Under the pieces are notes generated by a model. The model was not told where the DNA came from and did not search any database. It worked only from the letters and a program-made list of their open reading frames with translations. 64,000 nt of DNA from Parasedimentitalea psychrophila. Lineage in GTDB: Bacteria > Pseudomonadota > Alphaproteobacteria > Rhodobacterales > Rhodobacteraceae. Below, in pieces: positions 56,358 through 64,000 of this stretch. Position numbers and translations under genes: made by a program. How positions within the stretch are numbered: the stretch's first letter is position 1; each line of letters opens with the position of its first letter. Location of the stretch: positions 806,001-870,000 of the forward strand of contig NZ_CP127247.1 in assembly GCF_030285785.1 (NCBI RefSeq), given 5' to 3'.

Positions 56358-57014
56358 TCAGCAGCTAAAGGCCAGGACTCTACTGATCTCGTTCAGCCCT
56401 CGGCCGGATTGATCCATCCATGTATTAAAGGCTCTCTGAACTGCCCTCATCGCGGTTTTTGAGGTCGCGGTTTTATCGATCACGCCTTCGGCAATCAACC
56501 GTGCGGTGACATCGCGTGACAGGATGAAAGCGTCTCTGCCGGCAAAGCGCATGGCATATTGACCGGTCATCGCGCCCAACCGGCTCCCGCGCTTCTTCAG
56601 CATTTCCAGCAACTCGTTGTAGTCGTCCGAAGGCCAGCCGCCCAGTACCTGACCGACGCCGCCCTCATCTCTCAATTCGAGCAAAAAGGCGGCATTGTCC
56701 CGGACCGTAGCAATCTTGGCGCCATTGCGCACAATGCTTTTGTCTCCCAGCAGGGCGTCGAATTTCTCGTCATCCATAAAGGCGCAGCGACCGACGTCGA
56801 AACCGTCGAAAGCCGTCTCGAACCCGTCCCATTTTGCCTCAACGACTTTCCAATTGAACCCTGCCTGAAAGACGCATTTGGTCAGAGTGGACAGCCAACG
56901 ATCTTCAGGTAGAGCAGTGATGTCGGGGGCGGGTTTCACTAGCTTGGCTTCGAGTGCAGCTGCGCCACCGTGACGGTCGGCTGAAATGGCATAGATTTCG
57001 TCAAATGTGCGCAT
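56358..57014 (-). CDS. DNA-3-methyladenine glycosylase I-like (Tag family) protein
   Basis: A 218-residue protein of the Tag-like glycosylase group: FDEIYAISADRHGGAAALEA, LSTLTKCVFQAGFNWKVVEAKW (the helix-hairpin region) and FDALLGDKSIVRNGAKIATVRDNA. It probably excises alkylated adenine from DNA, although the zinc-binding residues of classical Tag are not evident, so this is a divergent member. It lies alone between the IS6 element and the urea transporter operon. Confidence 0.75.
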   Translation of the reverse strand: MRTFDEIYAISADRHGGAAALEAKLVKPAPDITALPEDRWLSTLTKCVFQAGFNWKVVEAKWDGFETAFDGFDVGRCAFMDDEKFDALLGDKSIVRNGAKIATVRDNAAFLLELRDEGGVGQVLGGWPSDDYNELLEMLKKRGSRLGAMTGQYAMRFAGRDAFILSRDVTARLIAEGVIDKTATSKTAMRAVQRAFNTWMDQSGRGLNEISRVLAFSC

Positions 57015-57184
57015 GAAAGGGTCCCTGTTTTGCTGCAGTTTAGCGCGGGACGGGGCGCAGCTCTACCAGCGATTTACCCACACCGAACGGTGCAGCAAAA
57101 CAAACTACCCGGATCGCCAGCGGGGGGATGAGCTGAGCGTTCAGATCGCGGAGGCTGCATGGTTAACAAAAAGGAAGCGAGATT
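57015..57184. terminator. Gap after urtE with an 11-bp inverted repeat
   Basis: GTTTTGCTGCA (about 57028-57038) and TGCAGCAAAAC (about 57091-57101) are perfect inverted repeats about 50 bases apart, just beyond the urtE stop. They may end the urt transcript, though the loop is long for an intrinsic terminator. Confidence 0.4.
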
Positions 57185-57880
57185 TTAGACCGAGACACCC
57201 GAAAGCAGAGTTTCTCGCGACAGCGTTTCCTTGGCCCCCTCCAGAATGATCTCGCCCCGGCGCAACACGATACATTGGTCGGCCAGCCCATAGGCGAACT
57301 CAAAGAACTGCTCGACCAGAATGATCGCCATATCGCCCTGATCTCTCAGCATACGAATGACTTCACCAATTTGCTGAATGATATTGGGCTGAATGCCTTC
57401 GGTTGGTTCGTCCAGGATCAACAGCTTTGGCCGGGTGATCAGGGCACGGGCGATGGCCAGTTGCTGTTGCTGGCCACCGGACAGATCACCGCCGCGACGG
57501 TTGATCATATCGCGCAGCACCGGGAACAGATCAAAGATGTGGTCGGGGATTTCATGCTGATCGCGCCGCAGGCAGGCAAAGCCGGTTTCCAAATTTTCGC
57601 GGACGGTCAGCAGCGGAAAGATGTCACGCCCTTGTGGAACCGAGGCAATTCCGGCGCGGGCCAGCACATGGGCAGGTTCCATTCCCATCTCCTGGCCATC
57701 CAGCCACATCTGCCCCCCCGAGCGCAGATGAGTGCCGGTGATCGCCTTCATCAGGCTGGTTTTGCCAACGCCGTTACAGCCCATGACGCAGGTTATTTCA
57801 CCGGCGCGGGCCTCCATCGAGATGTCGCGCAGAATTTGCGAATGCCCGTAGTGCAGCGTGAGATCTTTGAGTTTCAACAT
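57185..57880 (-). CDS. urtE: Urea ABC transporter ATP-binding protein UrtE
   Basis: A 231-residue ABC ATPase of the branched-chain amino acid/urea class: Walker A GCNGVGKTS, signature LSGGQQQQLAIARAL, Walker B LLILDEPTEGIQPNII. DEPTEGIQP is characteristic of UrtE as opposed to LivF. Last gene of urtABCDE, 3 bases after urtD. Confidence 0.92.
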   Translation of the reverse strand: MLKLKDLTLHYGHSQILRDISMEARAGEITCVMGCNGVGKTSLMKAITGTHLRSGGQMWLDGQEMGMEPAHVLARAGIASVPQGRDIFPLLTVRENLETGFACLRRDQHEIPDHIFDLFPVLRDMINRRGGDLSGGQQQQLAIARALITRPKLLILDEPTEGIQPNIIQQIGEVIRMLRDQGDMAIILVEQFFEFAYGLADQCIVLRRGEIILEGAKETLSRETLLSGVSV

Positions 57881-57883
57881 TTC

Positions 57884-58624
57884 TTATCGCCCCAGATAGA
57901 CGTCGATGACTTGTGCGTTTGAGGTCACGTGATCCAGTGATCCTTCGGCCAGGACTGCGCCCTCGTGCAGCACAGTGACCTTGCAGCCAAGGCGGCGCAC
58001 AAATTCCATGTCGTGTTCCACCACCACCACCGCGCGGGTTTTGGCGGCTGCAACCAGCAGGGATGATGTGTGTTCGCGCTCTTCCGGGGTCATCCCCGCC
58101 GCCGGTTCATCGACCAGCAACAGGCGTGGTTCCTGTGCCAGCAACATGCCGATCTCCAGCCATTGTTTCTGACCGTGGCTCAGCTCGCCAGCCAGCCGCC
58201 CCAGTTCCGTCGCCAGCCCGACCTCTTCGGCCAATTCATCGATGCGCCCCAGATCTGCCTTGCTGGGACGATAAAACAGCACCGCAAGAAATCCCCGATC
58301 CTTTTTCAACGCCATCAAGAAGTTTTCCCGCACGCTTTGGTCCTCAAACACCGTGGGCTTCTGGAACTTGCGCCCGATCCCCTCCCGCGCGATCTGAGCC
58401 TCATTCATGCTCAGCAGCGAGATGGATTTGTCGCCCCAAATCACCCGACCCTCGTCGGGGCGGGTCTTGCCGGTGACAATATCCATGAATGTGGTCTTGC
58501 CAGCGCCGTTGGGGCCAATCACTGCGCGTAGCTCGCCCTCGGCAATCTGGAACGACAGGTTGTTGATCGCCTTGAACCCGTCAAAGCTGACCGAGACGCC
58601 CGAAACTTCGAGAAGCGCACTCAT
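57884..58624 (-). CDS. urtD: Urea ABC transporter ATP-binding protein UrtD
   Basis: A 246-residue ABC ATPase: Walker A GPNGAGKTTFMD, signature LSHGQKQWLEIGMLL, which is a UrtD hallmark, and Walker B LLLVDEPAAGMTPEE. It pairs with UrtE to power urea uptake. Its start overlaps the urtC stop by 4 bases. Confidence 0.93.
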   Translation of the reverse strand: MSALLEVSGVSVSFDGFKAINNLSFQIAEGELRAVIGPNGAGKTTFMDIVTGKTRPDEGRVIWGDKSISLLSMNEAQIAREGIGRKFQKPTVFEDQSVRENFLMALKKDRGFLAVLFYRPSKADLGRIDELAEEVGLATELGRLAGELSHGQKQWLEIGMLLAQEPRLLLVDEPAAGMTPEEREHTSSLLVAAAKTRAVVVVEHDMEFVRRLGCKVTVLHEGAVLAEGSLDHVTSNAQVIDVYLGR

Positions 58625-59787
58625 GTGTCGCCCTCCTTTTTAAAGAGGTCAAACAGCCCACCGATGCCCTTGGGGGCAAACAGGGTGACGGTGACAAAGG
58701 ACAGCCCTAGCAGCACCAGCCACCAATCCACCCATTTGATGGTGAAGAACCCAAGTGGAATGTCAGGGGCCTGACCGCCAGTGAACCAGCTTGAAATCAG
58801 GCTGACAAAGCCCGCGCCGATCACAGCGCCGTACAGGCGCCCCCTGCCCCCAATAGCAACCCAAACCGCCAAATAGATCGAGGCTATGGGCACGATTTCA
58901 GCCGGGTTGATGATACCCGCTTGCGGATAATACAGCGCGCCGGCAATCGCCGCGATGCAGGCTGTCAGGATGAACACCGCCAGTTTGAAACCCTCGACCG
59001 AGTAGCCCAGGAAGCGCACCCGTGTTTCATTGTCGCGAATGCCACGAATGACCGAGCCGAATTTGCCCGAGACAATCCAAGCCGCCAGCACATAACCCAG
59101 CGCCAGCGCCATGGCTGAGGCCAGGAAAAACCACATGGACACGATGGACTGCGGCGCCTCGACCCCCGGCAGGTTCTGCAAGCCGGACAAGCCGTTGTTG
59201 CCGCGCAACCCGCTGTCGTTCTGGAACAGGTACAGCGCCAGCGCCAGGGTCATCGCCTGCGTCAGGATCGACAGGTAAACCCCGGTCACCCGGCTGCGGA
59301 AGGCCAACCAGCCAAACACCAGCGCCAACAGGCCGGGCACCAGCAGCACCAGCAGCAGTTGAATGCCCAGACTGTCGGCAAAAGCCCAGACCAGCGGGAA
59401 GTCACTGCTGCCGACCACGCCAAAAATCTGGTTGCCGATGCCGTCGATGATCTCGGTATCGGTCGGCGGGATCTGCCCCTGCATCAGCGCCTCGGTCACG
59501 ATCAGGCGGGTGCGCTCATACATCAGCCACATGCCTATCATATAGCCGCCCATCCCGAAAAAGGCGAAGTGGCCAAGACTGAGGATGCCGGTATAACCCC
59601 AGATCAGATCCATGGCGACCGCGATCAGGCACAGGCACAACGTCTTGCCCAGCGTCTTGATAAAGCTGGTCGAGATTATGCCGATGCCAAAACCCTCAGA
59701 CAGGATGGTGACGGTGATAGTGAAGGCGGCCAGTGCCAGCAGAAAGATCAGCACCGACGGGTTTTTGGCGATAAAGGATGTCCGCAT
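58621..59787 (-). CDS. urtC: Urea ABC transporter permease UrtC
   Basis: A 388-residue membrane protein of the LivM-like class with about ten spans; YTGILSLGHFAFFGMGGYMIGMW and WVAIGGRGRLYGAVIGA are typical. It forms the urea channel with UrtB. Three bases separate it from urtB and it overlaps urtD by 4. Confidence 0.92.
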   Translation of the reverse strand: MRTSFIAKNPSVLIFLLALAAFTITVTILSEGFGIGIISTSFIKTLGKTLCLCLIAVAMDLIWGYTGILSLGHFAFFGMGGYMIGMWLMYERTRLIVTEALMQGQIPPTDTEIIDGIGNQIFGVVGSSDFPLVWAFADSLGIQLLLVLLVPGLLALVFGWLAFRSRVTGVYLSILTQAMTLALALYLFQNDSGLRGNNGLSGLQNLPGVEAPQSIVSMWFFLASAMALALGYVLAAWIVSGKFGSVIRGIRDNETRVRFLGYSVEGFKLAVFILTACIAAIAGALYYPQAGIINPAEIVPIASIYLAVWVAIGGRGRLYGAVIGAGFVSLISSWFTGGQAPDIPLGFFTIKWVDWWLVLLGLSFVTVTLFAPKGIGGLFDLFKKEGDT

Positions 59788-59790
59788 GGG

Positions 59791-61746
59791 TTAATCTCCT
59801 GCCGCACGACCCTTGAGCGCGATGATGCCGCGGGGTCTAAACTGGATGAAAATGATGATGAAGATGATCATGTAAGTCTGCGCTGCCAGCGTATTGGAGG
59901 GGTTCCCCCATTCGATGCCTTTTTGCAGGAAGCCGATCATGGTGGCGCCAGCCAGCGCACCCCAGATATTGCCGACACCACCAACCACCACGGTCATGAA
60001 GCTTTGCACGATATAATCGTTGCCCATTTCCGAGGTCACCTTGGCAAACAGCCCGATGGCCACGCCGGCCACACCTGCGATGCCCGATCCAAGGCCAAAG
60101 GTCAGCATATTGACGCGCTCAGGGTTGATCCCCATCGAGGCCGCCATGCGCGGGTTTTGGGTGACTGTACGGGTTTCCAACCCGAACCGGGTGCGCTTCA
60201 TGATAAACAGGAACACGCCCAGAAAGATCAGCGCCAGAATGAAGATGGCGATGCGGATGTAGCTGATCGACACCACGTCATTCATGACCCATGCGCCGTC
60301 CAGCCAGCCCGGTGCGGTCAGCGGACGTGCTTGGGTGCCAAAGATGTTCTTGGCCAACTGTTGCAGCGCAATCGAGATCCCGAAGGTGGCCAGCAGCGTT
60401 TCCAGTGGGCGGTTGTAGAGAAAGCGGATCACCAGCCGCTCCATCGCGACGCCAGCGGCAAAGGTCACCGCAAAGGCCAGTGGCAGCGCCACAAGGATGG
60501 AGATTGTGTGGTTGGGGATGACCTGTTGAACCACGTAGCCGGTATAGGCGCCCATCATGATAAACTCGCCATGGGCCATATTGATTACGCCCATCACGCC
60601 AAATGTGATGGCCAGACCGATGGCGGCAAGGAAGTAGATTGAGGCGAGTGAAATCGCGTCCAGCCCCAAATCCAGCGCTTGGTTCATACCGACCTTCAGC
60701 TCGATCTTAGTCAGAGCCTCGGTGGCGGCGTTGGTGACTATGGCCGAGGGCTCGGCATAGGTCTCGTAGAAAGTGTAATCGTTCAGTGTCTTGGTGATGT
60801 CATCCTCGCCAACAAAGGCGGGGGCCAGGGATTGTTCGGCAAGTTGGTCATAGGCCTGGCGTCGGATGACGGGATCCGAGAGTTGGTCAACAGACACCTT
60901 TTCAACCCGACCACCGTCTATATGTTCGACCAGAGCGGCGCGAATGTCGGTCGGTGTTGTTGGCGCAGGGGCGAGGTTACTGGCGACCAGCAGATCATAG
61001 GCCTGCACGCTATCTAGGTTGTCCGTTCCTGGCTTTAGAAGCCCCGCGATATTGACGTCGTCTGGCAAATCGCCTGCGGTCACATTCAGGGTTTTGGCCA
61101 CCAAGAGATTGAGCGTCGCCCTGACATCCACCCCCAGGTCACCGTCAAACGATTGGATCGCGCCGACGCGGGTGGCGGGGTCTGGATCAAAAGAGATGGT
61201 CAGCAGCCGTTCCAGCCGGGATTTTCGGGATTTCAAAACCGCGTCCACCTCATCCTCGATAGAGATTCGCAATGGGGCCAGTTGGTCAGCCGAAGGCGTG
61301 CGCTCCATAGCCAGTAGCGCCTCAGCCCGTTTGACGGGATCAGCATCACTCAATTGGAACTGCACCAAGGCCGTGGCGATAAGGGCCCGCACACCACTGT
61401 TGGGTTTGAGCTGCTTCAGGTCTTTCTTGGCAAGTTCGCCGACGGCATCGCCGCTGTCTGGATCACTAAGGGCGTACTGCCGCTTAGCCACTTCTGTGCC
61501 AACGAAGAACAACCCATCCGAGCGACGTTGCCAGACTTGCTTGCCGCCCCATGCCTCAAGAAAGCTCTGCGCCTGCTGCGAGTTACTGGCGGCGATTTCT
61601 TCGATCACTGGCCCGATGGTCTTGCGAGAAGATTTCTCGACCAGTGTTTTGTTCTCTCGCAGGATCTCCTGCAAAGTTATGCCTTGGGCAAGCCCGGCCT
61701 GGCACCAGCAGATCACTGCAAGGCACGCAATTAGTCTTCGTATCAT
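59791..61746 (-). CDS. urtB: Urea ABC transporter permease UrtB, long form
   Basis: A 651-residue protein. After a signal peptide (CQAGLAQ-GI near residue 21) comes a roughly 330-residue periplasmic, HEAT-like helical domain, and then the LivH-like permease with about eight spans (IYFLAAIGLAITFGVMGVINMAHGEFIMMGAYTG starts near residue 367). Proteobacterial UrtB proteins often carry this extension, whereas LivH lacks it. Its role is not known; it might contact UrtA. 63 bases, with a stem-loop, separate it from urtA. Confidence 0.91.
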   Translation of the reverse strand: MIRRLIACLAVICWCQAGLAQGITLQEILRENKTLVEKSSRKTIGPVIEEIAASNSQQAQSFLEAWGGKQVWQRRSDGLFFVGTEVAKRQYALSDPDSGDAVGELAKKDLKQLKPNSGVRALIATALVQFQLSDADPVKRAEALLAMERTPSADQLAPLRISIEDEVDAVLKSRKSRLERLLTISFDPDPATRVGAIQSFDGDLGVDVRATLNLLVAKTLNVTAGDLPDDVNIAGLLKPGTDNLDSVQAYDLLVASNLAPAPTTPTDIRAALVEHIDGGRVEKVSVDQLSDPVIRRQAYDQLAEQSLAPAFVGEDDITKTLNDYTFYETYAEPSAIVTNAATEALTKIELKVGMNQALDLGLDAISLASIYFLAAIGLAITFGVMGVINMAHGEFIMMGAYTGYVVQQVIPNHTISILVALPLAFAVTFAAGVAMERLVIRFLYNRPLETLLATFGISIALQQLAKNIFGTQARPLTAPGWLDGAWVMNDVVSISYIRIAIFILALIFLGVFLFIMKRTRFGLETRTVTQNPRMAASMGINPERVNMLTFGLGSGIAGVAGVAIGLFAKVTSEMGNDYIVQSFMTVVVGGVGNIWGALAGATMIGFLQKGIEWGNPSNTLAAQTYMIIFIIIFIQFRPRGIIALKGRAAGD

Positions 61747-61769
61747 GGTAATGAGTCCGCCCAGGGAGG

Positions 61770-61793
61770 GACGAGAGCCTGATGGCTCTCGTC
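61770..61793 (-). terminator. Stem-loop between urtA and urtB
   Basis: GACGAGAGCC and GGCTCTCGTC form a perfect 10-bp stem around a 4-base loop. Such hairpins behind binding-protein genes commonly stabilise the upstream message and reduce expression of the permease genes, giving excess binding protein. Confidence 0.7.
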
Positions 61794-61808
61794 ATAGTTT
61801 CTCGAACC

Positions 61809-63086
61809 TTAGTAGTTTGACAGTGTCTGAACGCAGGTCTTGGTTGTGGTGTTGTACATACCGCAACCCAGCTCTTTCCAATCCGAAACCAGAACAGAGG
61901 ATTCGGGCAGGAAGTCGGTCCAGGCATCGCCATTCACTTCGTCAGTCTGGCTGATGATGTCGAATTGGCCGTCCGCCTGGATTTCTCCAATCAGAACCGG
62001 CTTGGCCAGGTGGTGGTTGGGCAGCATCACGGCGGTACCGCCGGTCAAGTTACCGAACTCCTGGCCGTACATCGCGGTGCGTACGGCATCCACATCGGTG
62101 GTCTCAGCGGCGGTTGCGGCGTTGATCCACATGTTGAAGCCAATGTAGTGAGCCTCCATCGGGTCATTGGTCACCCGCTCTTCGCCCATGGTCGCTCTCC
62201 ATTTGGCGACAAAGGCTTCGTTCACCTCGGTGTCTGCCGACTGGAAGTAGTTCCAGGCTGCCAGGTGACCGATCAGGTTGGAGGTATCCAGACCCGACAG
62301 CTCTTCTTCACCAACCGAGAATGCAATAACCGGAATGTCATCCGCCGAGATGCCAGCCGCGGCCAGTTCCTTGTAGAAACCGATGTTTGCGTCACCGTTG
62401 ATAGTCGAGATCACGCCGACCTTTTTGCCGTCAGCGCCAAGGGCCACAACGTCTGCAACGATCTTGGACCAGTCCGAGTGGCCAAAGGGGGTGTAGTTGA
62501 CGAAAATATCACTATCGGCGATGCCTTTGTTCTTTAGGTAGGCCGCAAGAATGTTGTTGGTGGTGCGGGGGTAGACATAGTCGGTGCCCAGCAGCGCGAA
62601 CTTCTCGACGCCCAGCTCTTCCAGAAAGTAATCCGTGGCCGGGATCGCCTGTTGGTTTGGCGCAGCGCCGGTATAAAAGACGTTTCTGGAACTTTCTTCA
62701 CCTTCGTACTGAACGGGGTAGAACAGCAAGCCGTTCAGCTCTTCGATCACTGGCAGAACCGACTTGCGGCTGACGCTGGTCCAGTTGCCAAAAATCACGT
62801 CCACCTCATGCACGCTCAGCAATTCACGGGCTTTTTCAGCAAACAGCGGCCAGTCCGAGGCTGGATCGACCACCACAGCTTCCAGCTGTTTACCCAGCAG
62901 GCCGCCCTTGGCATTCTGCTCGTCGATCAGCATCAGCATGGTGTCTTTTAACGTTGTCTCAGAAATCGCCATTGTGCCGGACAGTGAATGCAGAACGCCA
63001 ACTTTGATGGTGTCACCAGCCAGTGCGGCCCCGGACATGACACTCAGCGCCAGCACACTTGCAGCGGTTTTCTTTAGAAACGACAT
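61809..63086 (-). CDS. urtA: Urea ABC transporter substrate-binding protein UrtA
   Basis: A 425-residue periplasmic binding protein with signal peptide (cleavage near SGAALA-GDT). IKVGVLHSLSGTMAISETTLKD, the strongly conserved N-terminal block of UrtA/FmdD proteins, begins near residue 26. LLFYPVQYEGEESSRNVFYTGA and the C-terminal block NHHLAKPVLIGEIQADGQF also fit. It captures urea or short amides. First gene of the operon, with AGGG(T) ahead. Confidence 0.93.
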   Translation of the reverse strand: MSFLKKTAASVLALSVMSGAALAGDTIKVGVLHSLSGTMAISETTLKDTMLMLIDEQNAKGGLLGKQLEAVVVDPASDWPLFAEKARELLSVHEVDVIFGNWTSVSRKSVLPVIEELNGLLFYPVQYEGEESSRNVFYTGAAPNQQAIPATDYFLEELGVEKFALLGTDYVYPRTTNNILAAYLKNKGIADSDIFVNYTPFGHSDWSKIVADVVALGADGKKVGVISTINGDANIGFYKELAAAGISADDIPVIAFSVGEEELSGLDTSNLIGHLAAWNYFQSADTEVNEAFVAKWRATMGEERVTNDPMEAHYIGFNMWINAATAAETTDVDAVRTAMYGQEFGNLTGGTAVMLPNHHLAKPVLIGEIQADGQFDIISQTDEVNGDAWTDFLPESSVLVSDWKELGCGMYNTTTKTCVQTLSNY

Positions 63087-63518
63087 AGTAACCCTCCAGG
63101 CAGGGTGCGCAGGAATGCTTGCCTTTTAACGGCTGCACTACTACGTCGACCCTGCAACGTTTGTTGCAAATCGTGTGGCGGCCGCATCGAGGTCCAATTC
63201 GTATGGTCGTCACACACCTAAATTTTCCTGAGATCGCAAAGTTGGTTGCCACCCAGTCGCACCAGAGGTTCTGCCTGGCAGGATGATTGGCAACCGCCGG
63301 AGCGGTAATTCAGAGGCCAAACCCTACACCTGATTAATTTGCAGGCGACTAATTGCAGCTACGCCCAATTATTAGCCATCCATTCTTTTGCAGGCCTTCA
63401 TTGCTGCCGGTTTTCTAGTTATCGCCGCTCTGCTGTGCTCAATATTCTGCCAAGCCAAGGGCATGTTGGGGAGACAGGCATCACAATTCGGCAGGACATA
63501 AGAAATGCGGCAGCAGTC
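63087..63518. promoter_or_regulatory. Divergent urt/ure intergenic region
   Basis: About 430 bases between urtA and the ureD frame. TGCAAC and GTTGCA form an inverted repeat at 63153-63168, near the urtA side, and could bind a regulator. No convincing -24/-12 promoter, as expected for NtrC control, was found by eye: the best candidate on the minus strand lacks the upstream GG. Confidence 0.4.
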
Positions 63519-64000
63519 GTGGATCAACCGCGCGCCGTTGGGGCTGCGCGGGTTTCTTCGCAGCTGAAGACTGGCAAAACCCGCCTGGCAAACCTGCGCC
63601 AGTCGGGATCTCTTAAGTTGCTGTTTCCACGCAAAACTTCGGGCCTTGAGGCGGTGATGATCAACACTGCCGGCGGCATAACCGGCGGCGATCGATTTTC
63701 AATTGCCGCCGAAGCCGGTGACAACAGTCAGATGACGCTGACCACCCAGGCTGCTGAACGGATCTATCGCGCACAGCCCGGTCAGATCGCACGGATGGAC
63801 ACCCGCCTGCGGGTTGGCGCGCACGCCCGCCTGAACTGGATGCCGCAGGAAACCATTCTGTATAATCGCTGCGCGTTCCAGCGCCGTTTGACAGCAGATC
63901 TGGCGGAGGATGCAGAATTGCTGGTGGTCGAGCCTTTGGTATTTGGCCGCATTGCCATGGGCGAGGTCCTGAGCCAGGCTCACTTCCTTGATCGCATTGA
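63519..64000 (+). CDS. ureD: Urease accessory protein UreD (partial)
   Basis: The frame contains QLKTGKTRLANLRQSGSLKLLFP and GLEAVMINTAGGITGGDRFS followed by AERIYRA and LNWMPQETILYNRC, all typical of UreD/UreH. UreD joins UreF and UreG in inserting nickel into urease. The start is uncertain: GTG 63519 is a guess with no good ribosome site, and the frame stays open upstream for some codons without an ATG. It runs off the window end. Its position facing urtABCDE links urea uptake with hydrolysis. Confidence 0.88.
   Translation, partial: MDQPRAVGAARVSSQLKTGKTRLANLRQSGSLKLLFPRKTSGLEAVMINTAGGITGGDRFSIAAEAGDNSQMTLTTQAAERIYRAQPGQIARMDTRLRVGAHARLNWMPQETILYNRCAFQRRLTADLAEDAELLVVEPLVFGRIAMGEVLSQAHFLDRI

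Noticed and set aside
59359-60642. Plus-strand open frame of 427 codons opposite urtC/urtB
   Set aside because: Rich in His, Asp and Gln as expected for the complement of membrane-protein codons; urtB and urtC are well supported on the other strand.
63150-63200. Possible sigma-54 promoter for urtA
   Set aside because: TTTGCA gives a -12-like GC, but the dinucleotide at -24 is not GG, so the match fails the key requirement.
63271-63281. CTGCCTGGCAG, like the short hairpin of the element family, in the urt/ure gap
   Set aside because: The long hairpin and the outer C- or G-rich end are not next to it on either side, so it is treated as a chance palindrome.

Overview
The window looks like a piece of an alphaproteobacterial chromosome, most likely a marine Rhodobacteraceae (Roseobacter-group) member. 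The basis is the GC-rich coding style, the nos cluster layout, the aa3-type oxidase operon, the urea transport/urease junction and the overall character of the proteins. No rRNA, tRNA or CRISPR array was recognised.

Layout. 1-3605: end of a nitrous-oxide reductase maturation cluster (nosD partial, nosF, nosY, nosL, nosX). 3649-12874: a complete protocatechuate 4,5-cleavage pathway (ligB, ligA, ligI, galD, ligK, galB on the minus strand; a LysR regulator with two HTH domains and ligC on the plus strand), followed by the AraC-type regulator pobR and divergent pobA. Together these take 4-hydroxybenzoate to pyruvate and oxaloacetate. 13476-15389: hybrid histidine kinase. 15390-16476: IS21 remnant and a DUF3010 gene. 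16477-28169, all minus strand: an arylsulfatase, then a tightly packed operon of a PafA-like phosphatase, MoxR ATPase, DUF58, DUF4381, two VWA proteins, a BatD-like protein and an octaheme cytochrome c with HEAT/TPR repeats. 28592-34887: MFS transporter, a carboxymuconolactone-decarboxylase remnant, a PhzF protein, and a TetR repressor facing a four-gene operon (exported isochorismatase, DUF1348, PNPOx-like, exported Asp-nucleophile hydrolase). 35104-39186: class III adenylate cyclase, and a TetR repressor divergent from a DgcA-like FMN/Fe-S/FAD oxidoreductase across twin palindromic operators. 39398-43836: cytochrome c oxidase operon with two subunit III paralogues.

44000-57000 is an accessory, decaying region. 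It holds IS3, IS5 and IS6 transposases (all broken), a gene split by an amber codon and an IS5 insertion, a caspase-like protein encoded with a glycine-rich lipoprotein, an intact tyrosine integrase, an integrase remnant and an EamA-transporter remnant, plus SMP-30-like and Tag-like genes. 57185-64000: urea ABC transporter urtABCDE, divergent from the start of a urease operon (ureD, cut by the window end).

The least expected observation is a family of about 41-bp double-hairpin elements. Five convincing copies lie inside transposase-derived sequence of IS3, IS5 and IS6 type (39311, 44836, 44974, 46319, 55676). The outer ends are conserved, while the hairpin stems differ between copies yet remain self-complementary. 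Comparison with the expected uninterrupted transposase reading suggests that these are insertions of about 38-39 bp: out of frame in IS5 and in frame in IS6. I do not recognise the family.
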